64,000 bases of DNA, taken from assembly GCA_902805475.1 (NCBI GenBank), contig CADCSX010000003.1:3720001-3784000 (forward strand), read 5' to 3'. Position 1 is the stretch's first letter. Every line of letters begins with the position of its first letter. This document shows, piece after piece, positions 33,980 through 44,990 of this stretch. Both the position numbers and the translations under genes were made by a program. The notes beneath the pieces are model-generated. The model worked only from the letters and a program-made list of their open reading frames with translations. It did not search any database and was not told where the DNA came from. The DNA comes from Entonaema liquescens. Lineage: Eukaryota > Ascomycota > Sordariomycetes > Xylariales > Xylariaceae.

Positions 33980-35189
33980 TTATTTGGGAGGGTTGGAGGC
34001 GACGAAGGCAACACCCTTCTCGATGTTCTTCTTCAGGTCGCCTAGGCATGCCTCTAGGAGCTTCTCCTCGTGGGCATCCACCTCACCGACGGGGAGGATC
34101 TTCTCAACACCGTTGGGGCCGAGCTCGACGCGAGAGGCGAAGAACTCGATACCCTGGTCCTTGTAAAGGGGACTGTCGACGAATGTGGGCTCAACAACAC
34201 CCTTCTCGCCCTGGGAGGCACGGAGAAGCGAGTCGGCCATGCGGGCACCAGCCATAGCCATAGATAGAGTAGCGGAACCAGCACCGTCCTTGGCCTTGAC
34301 GACCTCGTCACCACCGAACTGAACGCGGTTCACAAGCTCAGCGTTGGAGGACAGGTCGGGATGGCCGCTCTGGCTGAAGAGAGGGACGATGGTGACACCG
34401 GAATGGCCACCAACGACGGTGATTTTCTCGTCCTTGGGGTCAGTGCCCTTGAGCTCGCTGACGAATCGACTGGCACGAACGACATCGAGGGTGGTAACAC
34501 CGAAGAGTCGCTTGGGGTTGTAGACACCACGGGCCTTGAAAACTTCGGCACAGATGGGGACGGTGGAGTTGACAGGGTTGGAGATGATGAGGAGGTTAGT
34601 TTCCGGGGCGGACTCGGCGGCGGCCTTGGCAAGATCACGGACGATAGAAGCGTTGGTGTTGAAGAGGTCGTCACGGGTCATACCGGGCTTTCGGGGGACA
34701 CCGGCGGGGATGAGGACGATGTCGCTGCCCTTTAAGGCGCTGGCAAGACCGGTGGGGGTGGGGTCATAACCCTTGACGGTGCTCTTTGTGTTGACGTGAG
34801 AGACATCAGCAGCAACACCTATGCGCCAATTTTATGTTAGTTGGGTATAATTTCAGCCGGACACAGCGGGTGAGCTGGGATTAAGCCCTATATCTACAAT
34901 TCCGCCAATTGGAGAAGAAGACGTACCGGGAGCACCGCGGATATCGTAGAGAGCAAGCTCTGTCACTCTGGGGTTGAGCTTCAATAGAAGAGAGAGCGGC
35001 TGGCCAATACCACCGGCAGCACCAAGAACGGTAACCTTGGAGAGCTAGAGAGGAAGCAGGTTAGCAATTGCCTCTCCTAATAGCATTGTAGTCTACAATT
35101 GAAGCTTGGGAAGATCTACGTACGTTTCGCGCCGAAGCAGAGAAAGCTCGGCGCTGAACACCACCAAAAACAGCTCGTGCGAGAACCAT
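33980..35189 (-). CDS. MDH1: Mitochondrial malate dehydrogenase
   Basis: Three exons on the minus strand, 35,189-35,124, 35,044-34,927 and 34,818-33,980, give 340 residues. Exon 1 is exactly a 22-residue Arg/Ala/Ser-rich presequence (MVLARAVFGGVQRRAFSASARN), so the protein should enter mitochondria. The NAD-binding loop GAAGGIGQ is at 30-37. The substrate loop IPAGVPRKPGMTRDD with its two arginines and the catalytic histidine in VVGGHSGVTI are present. It ends ASNPPK without a peroxisomal PTS1, arguing for the mitochondrial TCA-cycle isoform (malate + NAD to oxaloacetate + NADH). The intron separating the presequence from the enzyme is a common arrangement. Confidence 0.96.
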
Positions 35190-36167
35190 TTTGTACTTGG
35201 ATATTCTCTAAATGTATTAACTATGTGTTATAACACGTAATAGAGAAAAAGACAAGAAGGAGAAGGTGGTTATTGAAACCAAGGTTACGCAAAGTCGAGG
35301 AGGAAGGGAGAGAGAGAGGTATGGGTAAAACAGGTTGAGGTGAATTAAGTTGAGAGAAAAAAAAAAGTCGTAGGAGTTAAAGAAAGAAAATACGTGCGAA
35401 CATGCTTTTTTCGCCGATCGACCGTAAGATTCTGGGGAAGGAACATTGGAAACACACAGCTTCCATGCTTCCATTGTCGGCCCGGGCAATGCCGGGGTTG
35501 TAGTACATACCCTTTCCTACCTACCCTTCGGTCCTTACGTCCTTGTTGTAATGCAGATACCTTACTAACCTTGATGCATCTTAGTATATCGAAGTATCCG
35601 AGCCTTAACTGGATCGGCGTATGTTCGGCATTCTATCACTTACTATTTGGTTACATGCATAGATGAATATTGGCGTTATCCAGTATATATGTAATACTCA
35701 ACTAGAGAAAGTGTAAGGAACGTGTTGAGGTACCTAACCTGCACGTATCTGAGGTACCTGCTTAAAGTACCCACCGCGACTAACCAACAATAAACGCGCT
35801 TCCGTTTTCACCATCAGCTCTCTTCGAACACTTACTAATACCACAACGAATCTCAGAGTCATAGGTATTAATATAACTATCACTTATTCAAAGAACCAAG
35901 TACCCATTATTTCATCCTCCAATACGAACTATAACAGTAACTAGGATGACACCTGAATTTTAGAGTCCTGCCTGCCAAACTAATGATTCTCCGTCGTGAA
36001 TTACACAATATACCTACCCGAGTACCTAAATACCATCGTCTTCCTCTTTATTTTCGTGATATACTATACCAACGAGTCGTCCCTACTCTTACGTGACAAG
36101 AAGTCTAGGAGGAACGTATATATTACGTGCGTTCATGCTCATAGCGCTTCACTCAAGTCAATCCAGG
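35190..36167. other. Divergent promoter region
   Basis: Upstream DNA of the malate dehydrogenase gene (-) and the APH-like gene (+). Several GGTACCT/AGGTACC motifs occur at about 35,735-35,775, and a GTGTTATAACAC palindrome at about 35,225 near the mdh leader. No gene was supported. Confidence 0.55.
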
Positions 36168-37715
36168 ATGCAATCTACCATTGAACAAAAACAAAACGAT
36201 ACTCCGCTTCAGAATGCCATTTTAGAGCATGCAGAACCTGATCTCACCCTCTTAGATGACCTAGATGACTTGGATTCCCTATTTGGAGATGCCATCGAAT
36301 CTACCAATGATGATGATGATGATAAAAAAGCCGAGCCTCCGGACTCCGCCGACGTATTTCCCCACCAAGATGACCCGGCATACGGTCTCCAGTGGATCAG
36401 GGATGACGATTCTCTTTCAGTGAGACCTGAATGGACCGTCGAACCAACAATAGACTCCATTGTTCTAACACTCCAAAAAGTCGTCGACTCACATAAGCAG
36501 TATATAGTTCAGCACCACTGGAATGGGGTATATACTAAGATATACCGTGTCTCGTACGATGGAATATGCCTCGCGTTGAAAGTGTTCCTGCCGGTATGTC
36601 CCAAATCTATCACAGAGAGCGAAGCCGCAACATTACAGTGGGTTGACGAAAATACCCGCTTGCCTGTCCCTAAAGTTCACCACCATGATTCCTCGAGGAA
36701 TAACTCGATAGGCTTCGAATGGATCTTGATGGACTGGATAGATGGAATGCCCCTTTCCCAGTGCTGGGAGTCCATCACCCAAGGTGCTAAGGAGCGTATC
36801 GTGAAGCAAATTGCCGAATACGCTGCCATCTCTTTCGAGAGGCAATTCAGAGGGATTGGCAACATATACCCTTCGGAATCTCATCGGTCCAATATACAAC
36901 CCTCTGCGGGCGTAATGGCTTCGATGGCGCTCTTCTAGGGCGAGCGCGCCACTATACGTCGCCACACGGCGCCCTTCCGGACCGCATTGAAGTGGACAAA
37001 GTACCGTCTCCGTCTCATTTCGGCCGAGCTTCGGTTAAGACTAGATGAAGCGTCCGAAGAAGGCCATCGCATGGTCATATCCGGTATGCTAGATCTCGTC
37101 GACCGTCTCCGGGGATTGGAAGATGAATTCTTCCCGATTCCTAGGCCTTCCAGTGATATCGAACGATCGATTTCCGAAGATGGGTCGGCTAATGACGAGG
37201 ATACAGAGTCTATCGACGAGAGCAATAAGCTATATGAACCCACTATGCTTTGGCACGATGACATCTCTCTTGACAACATTCTTGTTGATGAGAACGGTGT
37301 GCTCCAAGGCGTTATCGGCTGGTCATGTGTTTCATGCCTTCCTCTATATGAAGCTTGCCAATTCCCAGCTTTTCTACATCAAGCATGGGATCGGCTTGTC
37401 GAACCGCGAACTCCCTATAGGGTTACCCAGAAACATCCGGAAAATAAGGAGGAAGTCCGAAGATACGATATGGAGCTAAGGCAATATCATCTAACACTAC
37501 TTCGTCGGGTTTTTATTAACGAGGTAATACAGCAATGTCCCGAATGGGTTGATGTATTCAGCACGCAGGGATACCTGAGGGACTATGAAGCCGCAGTGCA
37601 GAATTGTGATAATGAGTTTGCGTATAATCTTGTTAAGGAATGGGCAAGCGCTGCCGAAGAGAATCCCGGTTCTAACCAGTCAATTTGGTCACTTCACGAG
37701 CACCTCATGAGATAA
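36168..37715 (+). pseudogene. APH/choline-kinase-type phosphotransferase, interrupted by TAG
   Basis: A single frame of 516 codons is interrupted by TAG at 36,936-36,938; the downstream part continues in the same frame. The N-terminal lobe shows VYRVSYDGICLALKVFLP (nucleotide-binding Lys) and TLQWVDENTRLPVPKVH. The C-terminal lobe has LWHDDISLDNILVD, the Brenner motif with catalytic Asp. The stop falls in the family's conserved FFWG position (here ALF-stop-GER), so it replaces a Trp: TGG to TAG, which on the other strand is CpA to TpA. The metal-binding Asp expected in VIDWE is Gly (VIGWS). Both changes point to loss of function. The start could also be the in-frame ATG at 36,135. Confidence 0.75.
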
Positions 37716-37951
37716 AATGGGCTAGTTCAAGATGCAAAGCGTCTACGATATTGTACCCTGACTAGGGTATATCTGGTATATCTATGGCATTGTTCGAAAG
37801 TTAGAGATTAAAGGTGCAGAACAATGATACTCCCATGATTTTGATGAGCAGTTTCTTTCTTTGCAATTCGGTTTCTTTTTTTTCAATTATCAATACTATA
37901 ACCTAAACGCCACATAAATTCCAAACATATGCTAGGCCAGAAATACCTCCA

Positions 37952-39019
37952 TTATCTCCTGAAGTATGACCAAATCTTATTCATCACCTGGTTCCCTTCC
38001 TGGGCGTTTTTATCCTTTTCGGCGAGAAAATCGATGAACTCATCCGTCACCTCATCTGATTCTTTGAGTCCGTCTTCCCAACTCATACTAGGGCTGGGGG
38101 CTCCCGCGTTGGAGGCGACTTCTACGTGATAATATGTATCTTCTAAACTTCCCGGAGTAGCTGCAAGTTTTATTGGGCTTACCTCGGGGCGGTGCGGAGG
38201 GTTCTCGGTATTGTCCTCGAAGGTGAACATGACGGGGTCTGGGACTGGCTCATCGTAGTACGCCGCACCATATAGGCTCCGGTCCATAGGGCTCTTGGGG
38301 TGCGCGATATCATAAGGATGACCTACCGGGGGAAGATCCAATCCAATATTAACTCCTTCGATAGATGGAATGTTTTGCGTCGGTTGGTAGTTGAGTAGTT
38401 GTTGCTGCTCTTCTATGTATCTCTCCATCATGCTTTCTCTATACTCGTCCTCCGAGGTTTTGTACCTGGATAGAAGATCTCGTACAATATCCCCAATATT
38501 GACATCCTCTTCGTTGAAATCCCGGCTATCATTAGAATAGGCCAGAGGAGACAATGGGACGCCATGCTGAGAGGGTCTTTGATGGTAGTGGCATGCGATC
38601 TCGTAGTCCCAATTCGAATGATGGAATGGCGGGATTAAAGCACCAATATCGTCTCTGGTACAGTCCGGGAGGACTAATAGCTTCTGGAGTCTTTCCGCTG
38701 TGTCTACTTCTCGGACGAACTCTCTCTTAGCCGGGTCTTCGATACCGCATGCCGCTGTGCGACCTGGATATGATCCGCACGCGAAAGGTAGCTCCCCTAT
38801 TACCACATTTGACTTTGTGTGCTGGCATGCACTGTTGCTACAGAGGTAGACGGAGTCTTTGTCAGATCTGCACCCACACGTGTGATAGAAGGTTATAAAT
38901 TGGCAGTTGAACCTTGTATCTTGGGATCCCTCCGAGGTGCCCTCTCTAGCGGACCAGGTATCTCTCGTCGGGGCATAACCCGAATAAAATGATTGGGCTG
39001 GTGGGGTTGGGTGTGACAT
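37952..39019 (-). CDS. Hypothetical protein with N-terminal CGC cysteine motif
   Basis: Single-exon gene, 355 residues from the ATG at 39,019. The first third has a compact Cys cluster (FITFYHTCGC, YLCSNSACQH, FACGSYPGRTAACG) followed by CTRDDIG and CHYHQ, which may bind metal. The rest is acidic and probably disordered (Pro, Glu, Asp, Ser rich) with a helical stretch RYIEEQQQLLNYQ. Such CGC-containing proteins are frequent in Pezizomycotina, and I know of no assigned function. It lies tail to tail with the broken APH gene, 236 bp apart. Confidence 0.78.
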   Translation of the reverse strand: MSHPTPPAQSFYSGYAPTRDTWSAREGTSEGSQDTRFNCQFITFYHTCGCRSDKDSVYLCSNSACQHTKSNVVIGELPFACGSYPGRTAACGIEDPAKREFVREVDTAERLQKLLVLPDCTRDDIGALIPPFHHSNWDYEIACHYHQRPSQHGVPLSPLAYSNDSRDFNEEDVNIGDIVRDLLSRYKTSEDEYRESMMERYIEEQQQLLNYQPTQNIPSIEGVNIGLDLPPVGHPYDIAHPKSPMDRSLYGAAYYDEPVPDPVMFTFEDNTENPPHRPEVSPIKLAATPGSLEDTYYHVEVASNAGAPSPSMSWEDGLKESDEVTDEFIDFLAEKDKNAQEGNQVMNKIWSYFRR

Positions 39020-39572
39020 CTTGGTTGGCAAGCCGGCTTGCCTAAAGGGTGTCTTGAATAGCTGGATGTATGTAGATTGCCTGGCCTACCTCTATTAGTT
39101 GTAGACCTTCTGTGCTTATTTTAGTCACCTAAGGCTTTTACGTCTTCTACAAGGGCTTACTACAAGTTGGGACTAAATGAGGTTTCTCAAAAGCTGCGAT
39201 AGGCATGGGTATGGCGATGTAATTTATATCAGGACGCTCGGCATTGTCCAGTGAGATTGGTGCGGGAAACAAGGACTTAGATTATTACACTGTCTTTTTG
39301 AATACAATGAAGCATTGTGTAGCATGCATGAACCAAGATAGGGTTTAGGTACAAGTCTTAAGATAACCCTAGCTATGTCTTCTATGTTTTTATGCAGTCT
39401 ATCTCCATTGTTCCCTTTGTCCCGAGGATACCTGGCATCGATGGGATATCGGTACTCCATAACAAGTCTATTGGACTAACCCAGTCTATCTGCCCAAGCG
39501 AATGACCAGCACGAAAACCGAACGCGCTATAACGCTGTTATGCAACATGATACTCTATACCCATGATTATAT
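39020..39572. other. Intergenic region
   Basis: Upstream of the CGC-motif gene and downstream of the amidoligase gene. A short minus-strand frame at 39,224-39,460 has no protein-like features. Nothing else was seen. Confidence 0.55.
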
Positions 39573-40904
39573 CTAGCCCACTAATGGAATTGCATCTCCC
39601 CAAGTTTGTTGGTTTCTCTTTGGAAGACTGTTAACATAACCGGTCCAGAAGGGAATATCTTCTCCAAGACCCAGGATACGAAGCATCCACTTCCAGCTAT
39701 CTAGCCATGGGCATGCTGATGGTCTGCTAAAGGCTCTGTCTTCAATGTGCTGCCTCCATTTGCCTTTCATTTCCTGATATTCGTTCGCAATCAGCTGCAG
39801 CGTCTTGTCGAATTCAGGGGCTGTTTTCGAAGCTATTTGAACAAGGCTCGCCACGATTTTAATCCACTTCCAAGTAAGTTCGTAGTCCATTGTACCCTGA
39901 AAATGGCGAAACTCGATAGCAGTATGATTATTTTCCGGCTGATGAATGGCCAGGGCTAACCGGGTCGGTAGATGCAGAACCATACCGGATATTAGTTCTG
40001 CGAGCGTGTCCATATCCTTCGTTTCAAGGACTTTCCAGATCCTCTTCCTCTCGCCTTCTGAGAACTCTTTAGGGAGGTGTTCCGTCTGGTACTTTGTTTG
40101 TTCTATATCTCGGAGTATTGCGGCCTTCCTGCGAACCTCGCTTAAAGCTGGTAGTTTGACGCCCGCCGGGTTTGGAATAGCACTGTCCTAGAGAACTTTA
40201 GGTAGTACCAACTCCGCGAGACTCATTTTTGGCGCGTCGAAGTTAGCTCGTGATAGTATGGAGTCCTTTCGAATTGCTGCTTCTGAAAACGTGCATCCTC
40301 GGTCTTCGGAGCAAAGAGCAAAGAGACACGGTTCTAGGAGCCATGCAAGAACAACTGCCCTTCTGGTCGTCTCTAGGTTGAGTCCATTTTTGACGCCAAT
40401 ACGAACGTGAAGTCCAGCTTTGCTGTAAATTGAAGGTTTCAACTCTTCCGCGATTCGTTTAATACTGGGCTTGCCTCCTTTGCTGATGGCTGCGAGGACT
40501 GTCCTAAACTCATGACGTTTTCTCTTGTTGAAGTTAAGAAGAGGCGTAGAAAACTTGATGCCAAATGCGCCTTTCCCTTCTTTTGCTAAGGCTTGTGCCT
40601 CTGACATGGATGGCTGAATGGATACGTCTTCGGAGAAGCAGAAGTAGTTCTTCCACTGAATCTTTTCAACAGGCCTTGGATCTTTAGGCGCCGGATTAGT
40701 TATAAAGTCGTTATAACAAAAAGCTAGGCCTAGCTCTTCTTCCAGCTTAGCGTCGACGAAGAGACAAGGTAAGGGGGTTGCAAGATTGCCCAAGAAAATT
40801 CCCATCATTGCAAGTACCTCCCCATACTTGAAAACATGGTCAATGTTGGCGACAACCGTAAACTTTAGCCTGATGCTAAACGTTAACGGCGTTTCGGAAG
40901 CCAT
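39573..40904 (-). pseudogene. Amidoligase-type gene, interrupted by TAG
   Basis: One frame of 444 codons is broken by TAG at 40,190-40,188 and then continues unbroken in the same frame to 39,573. The upstream part contains GLHVRIGVKNGLNLETTRR, and the downstream part TAIEFRHFQGTMDYELTWKW. Both are hallmarks of the fungal putative amidoligase family, related to glutamine-synthetase-like/ATP-grasp-type ligases of unknown substrate. The N-terminus is a typical IRLKFTVVANID strand. The only GT-AG pair around the stop would be 21 nt, too short for an intron. The neighbours are two Cys-motif hypotheticals, with no clear functional link. Confidence 0.72.
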
Positions 40905-41875
40905 GGTAAAAACGAGTAATTCGATAAGGTATTATCGCAATCGATGCTGGATACCGGTAAAGCTCACAACAAACTATTGCAGTAGTAAACAGTCGACGAA
41001 AAGAACGAAGTTGGAAGACAAGATTCTTGGCGTTCGAGACATGGAGTTTGCGTCTTAACTTCTGCCATCTTCACTTTTACATCTGCCGGGTATCATGCTG
41101 GTTAAACCTTCTGGGAGCAGAGCCACACCTTCCTGTTGGCATTCCTATTAACTTTCGTGCTGACTTCCGTGCTGACTTCCGTGCTGATATGGCCTATAGG
41201 GAACGTTGCTGCCTTTCAAACGTTGTATTCGTACGCATTGCCTGGTCTAATTACCAGGAATCCCCTGGCTATTGGACGATAGCTCTTGTAAGACCCTACT
41301 TATATGTACATGCGGTAGATATTAGGCTATAGGCTTACCAGAAAGGGACTTTGAGCTGAATATATGCCGAGGGTTATTGTTCGAGCTATAAAGAGGTTAA
41401 TTTCTCGGGCGGTGACGTGTTGGGATTCAGTTCTATGTATATTTATGCAGGGAATAATACTTATTATCTATCATATAGCCAGCCATATTGTTCCAGAACA
41501 ACATTAATATGCGTAGCCAAACTATTTATATCCGGGTTTCAGATGTCGTGAATAGAGTAGTTCCGAGAAAGAGATCTGTCAATTCATAACTGAGCTGGAT
41601 AGACAACTGGTAGGTAACAAGTGGGCAACATATAGCTAACATACTGACAACAGGAGGTGCTGGATATAAAGAAGGTGATAATATGTCTCACATGGGTTTA
41701 TATTAAAGTGGCATAGATGCTCCTATGTTCTCTCTATTCCTCAGCTCAAAGCATTCAGCACAAACTTTTTGTAATATTTCGAACGAAGCAGGCAGTCTTG
41801 AGAATACGTCCGAGAGTAAGTTGTAAATCCTGTATCGAAGCTTGTACGAATACCTATTACAAATATTACGAAAAG
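40905..41875. other. Divergent intergenic region
   Basis: Upstream DNA of the amidoligase remnant and the small Cys-rich gene. It has a three-unit 12-bp tandem repeat (CGTGCTGACTTC) at about 41,156-41,187 and otherwise nothing. The frame reading through 41,717-41,875 into the next gene starts at TTG and is unlikely to be used. Confidence 0.55.
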
Positions 41876-42322
41876 ATGTGTTACTTTTCCATTACCACAT
41901 TTCCCTGCGGATGCTTTACCCCGAAAGGTAGCGAGTACAAGTTTTGCACCAAACGAGGTAGAGGCTGCAACACAAAGATATTCGAACAATATGAATGGCT
42001 GACTTTTTGTCCAGCGGCTCGTAAGGTCGTGAATGAGAAGAAGTACAGTAAACAGATTACATACCCGAAGTGCTGTAAGAGCCTCTACAAAGGAGAGTTG
42101 GATAACCTCTGCAGAGACTGTAACTCGATTTTGGACCACAAATCTTTGGATTCATACCCGATCTGCAGCGCTGCACACCGGGTCCAGATGTCTTCTGGGT
42201 CAGATGAGAATGCTGAGAGCATGTTCGAGGAAGTGCTGCATCTTTGGCCATCCAACTGCCGTTCGAGATACTTTCGAAGAAAACAGGATAAGAATGCTAG
42301 AGATTGTGGGTGGTCTCAATAA
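41876..42322 (+). CDS. Small cysteine-rich intracellular-type protein
   Basis: 148 residues from the ATG at 41,876, no intron needed. It has 14 cysteines in paired spacing (FPCGC, YKFC, GCNTK, FCPAAR, KCCKSLYKG, LCRDCNS), suggesting a metal-binding fold, and no signal peptide. The opening MCYFSITTFPCGC recalls the FITFYHTCGC motif of the gene at 37,952-39,019, so the two may be distant relatives of one fungal family. Function unknown. The C-terminal 40 residues are basic and not Cys-rich. Confidence 0.65.
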   Translation: MCYFSITTFPCGCFTPKGSEYKFCTKRGRGCNTKIFEQYEWLTFCPAARKVVNEKKYSKQITYPKCCKSLYKGELDNLCRDCNSILDHKSLDSYPICSAAHRVQMSSGSDENAESMFEEVLHLWPSNCRSRYFRRKQDKNARDCGWSQ

Positions 42323-43757
42323 GTTTTCTATGGTAGATGATTTTATGACTGTTGTGATTGTTTTGGTTTAGCTCTACGGAATCATGGTCTTCCGTGAAGA
42401 ATTGCGTCGAGTTAGGAAGTATGGGTTAACTAACGAATTTATGAAACTATTAAAGAGAAAATAAAGAAAAAAAAACATATCAGGGTCATGTTACAGATAG
42501 TTTACCATATGTATATATTAGGTATGCTTTTATTTTAACTAACTAGTCTTGTTTCCGTATGTTGTTACGTTTTAATTTCGTGACGATTTCGCCGAGGTGG
42601 TTCTCAGGGGTAAAAGAGCCGGTGACTTGGAATTGGGAATTATGATATTTGTTGCTAACTAGGTAGGTACCTGAGTTTCTGTAAGCGATGCTAACAATAG
42701 TACTAACAATTACCTTATTGTTGGTGTGACAATAGCGGCTAACACAATTACAATTACGTATTTGTCACTACTGAAAAGTTAAAGTCTATTCTTTGAGCTT
42801 TGGTAGTGGTTTTGATATTAAACTTTTTTTTAAATGCTTTGACTTGGGAAATCGGTCATCGGCATTCCAAGTCGCCGTCACTTCATTTGTTTATGGGTAT
42901 CTGTGGGTCCTGCCGCGATCAAGTAGCGTAGAGTAACAAGATGCTATTGGTCGAATCTCGTTTGATTTTCTCCTTTGGGAATTTCATCCACGCCGATCGA
43001 CCGGCACTTATGCATGAATCCGCCAGAACAGATCGATAACAAGGATAGCATGATGATGAAAGTTCCAAGCCCCGCGAACAAAGCGTGGCTGGCGTTGTTC
43101 AGCGTGTTCAGCGTGTTCTAGATTAGTTGGAACCACTTAGTGAGATGGCCCTCGAACCGCTAGAACAAATACGATACTTGTGATTAGATATTGTGGCTTG
43201 ATTTGGTGGGTTCTCGGGATCGCGAGATATGCGCGGTGATGTACGATGGGCGAGGTCGTGGAACATGAGACGACGATAGATGTATGACACGGACTTTTAA
43301 ATACTTATATGTACTTTAGGTACTTAAGATAAGTGACTAATACTTGAACTTGAACTCGAGGGAAAGAGCTTCGAAGGACCTTTGTCTTCTTTTTAAACTT
43401 GGCGACCAACCGTCAAAGCTCTCAAGCTTCTCTGATTTCTGCTTTCAAGCTTTAATTTCTAAGACATGTTCAATCATCAAATCGAATCCGAGTCAAAGCT
43501 AAACATTTAACTACATCTTTCTCTATTCTTATTTTTTTTTTGTGTGTCTTTCCTAGGCACACCTTCACTCTTATACTTTGCATTGCATCTGCCTGTCAGA
43601 TCCATCACATCTTGTCATCTTGTCATCTTGTCAGATCTGCACCCTTCAACCCAATCTTGGTTATATCTGCGTTACTCGAGTCAATATCACTACCCCCATA
43701 TTACCCCCATATTGTTACCGATATTAAACCTGGATAACTAGGTATAACAGCGCTGCC
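42323..43757. other. Long 5' region of the DUF3112-type gene
   Basis: 1.4 kb without a supported gene. Near the next gene it has pyrimidine-rich stretches (43,515-43,560) and short direct repeats of CTTGTCAT near 43,611-43,635, which look like a long transcribed leader. A small tandem GCGTGTTCA repeat lies near 43,100-43,125. Confidence 0.55.
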
Positions 43758-44729
43758 ATGTCGCAACAACAGCAGCAACATCGCCCGGGTCCGCCTTATG
43801 CGCCCACCACCGCGGCTGTTGGCGGAGTCCCTTTTATTATACCTGACGTCCCCATCTCCGCCGTCTTCATTGCCCTATACATGATCTTCGCTGCGATTAA
43901 TATGACGATATTTCAAATTAATAATCGGAGGGCTCACAAGTTCATCCCGTCCGTCGCCCTGTTCGGTTTCTGCATGGCTCGTATAGTCACCCTTACCTTA
44001 CGCATAGCCTGGGCGAACCGGCAGACCAACGTTCGACTTGCTATGGCAGCTAATATCTTCGTTAATGCTGGTATCCTCGTCGTTTACGTCGTCAATCTCA
44101 TATTCGCACAGCGTATTCTACGAGCGAAGCAACCGTCTCTTGGTTGGCACCCGGCGCTTCGCATCGCGTACAAGATTCTCTACGTTGGAATCGCTTCTGC
44201 TCTCATCATGGTGATCACCGCCGTGGTATTATCCATGTACAGCTTGGATTCTTATACGCTACAAGCTTGTCGAGATGTTCAACTAGCATCCGGAACCTAC
44301 CTTCTCGCATTCACCACCTTACCCGTCTTCCTAACTGCCGCCGCTTATCTATTACCTCGCTCCGCCAACGAAGAAGCATTTGGGAGCGGCAAGATGAAGA
44401 CTAAGACAGCGATAGTTCTTGCGACAGCATGCTTGTGCATGTTGACCTCGGGCTTCAAGGTCGGAACCGCCTACTCCCCGCCACGACCACTTAATGACCC
44501 TGCCTGGTATCATGAAAAGGCTCCATTCTACGTCTTCAACTTTGTGGTGGAAATATTGATCCTATGCGTTTTAACCCTAACGAGAGTGGATAAACGATTC
44601 CACATCCCCAACGGCAGCAGTCAGCCAGGTCATTACTCGCGCCGCGTCGGATCGTCCTCAGGAAGCGGCGAGGAAGTTACTACCGAAAAGGAACGTCAGC
44701 GTGAGGACGCAACTTCAAGTGATGTTTAG
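43758..44729 (+). CDS. Seven-helix membrane protein, DUF3112 type
   Basis: Single exon, 323 residues. After a Gln/Pro-rich start there are about seven hydrophobic helices. The pattern PFIIPDVPISAVFIALYM, NNRRAHKFIPS, FGFCMARIVTLTLRIAW and ANIFVNAGIL matches the fungal DUF3112 membrane family as I remember it. The tail (GSSSGSGEEVTTEKERQRED) is cytosolic and charged. The function of the family is unknown; the topology resembles RTA1-like proteins. It is convergent with the next gene, 261 bp away. Confidence 0.85.
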   Translation: MSQQQQQHRPGPPYAPTTAAVGGVPFIIPDVPISAVFIALYMIFAAINMTIFQINNRRAHKFIPSVALFGFCMARIVTLTLRIAWANRQTNVRLAMAANIFVNAGILVVYVVNLIFAQRILRAKQPSLGWHPALRIAYKILYVGIASALIMVITAVVLSMYSLDSYTLQACRDVQLASGTYLLAFTTLPVFLTAAAYLLPRSANEEAFGSGKMKTKTAIVLATACLCMLTSGFKVGTAYSPPRPLNDPAWYHEKAPFYVFNFVVEILILCVLTLTRVDKRFHIPNGSSQPGHYSRRVGSSSGSGEEVTTEKERQREDATSSDV

Positions 44730-44990
44730 TTATATTTTTGGACCATTTAGCATCATTTTAGGAGGGGGATGATTTGAGACGAATGCGATGATACCCTATA
44801 GAATGGCAATGCCTCCTAATCGATGGCTGTGCACTATCGAATCTTTTCTCTGTTAATAGGATTTAGTAATGGCTATTGATAATACTACCGATTTTATATC
44901 ACTATAAGGGCCTTATATGATTTGATCTGCGTTATTGTTGATGCTATATGAAAACAACGAATCTACTCGACATTAACCTCGACCCCCAAG

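Noticed and set aside
40188..40230. A 21-nt intron that would remove the TAG in the amidoligase gene
   Set aside because: It has GT and AG ends and keeps the frame, but is far below the minimal intron length seen in fungi and lacks room for a branch site.
41027..41332. 101-codon frame with a repeated Phe-Arg-Ala-Asp stretch
   Set aside because: It is produced by a three-unit 12-bp tandem repeat in intergenic DNA and has no other protein-like character.
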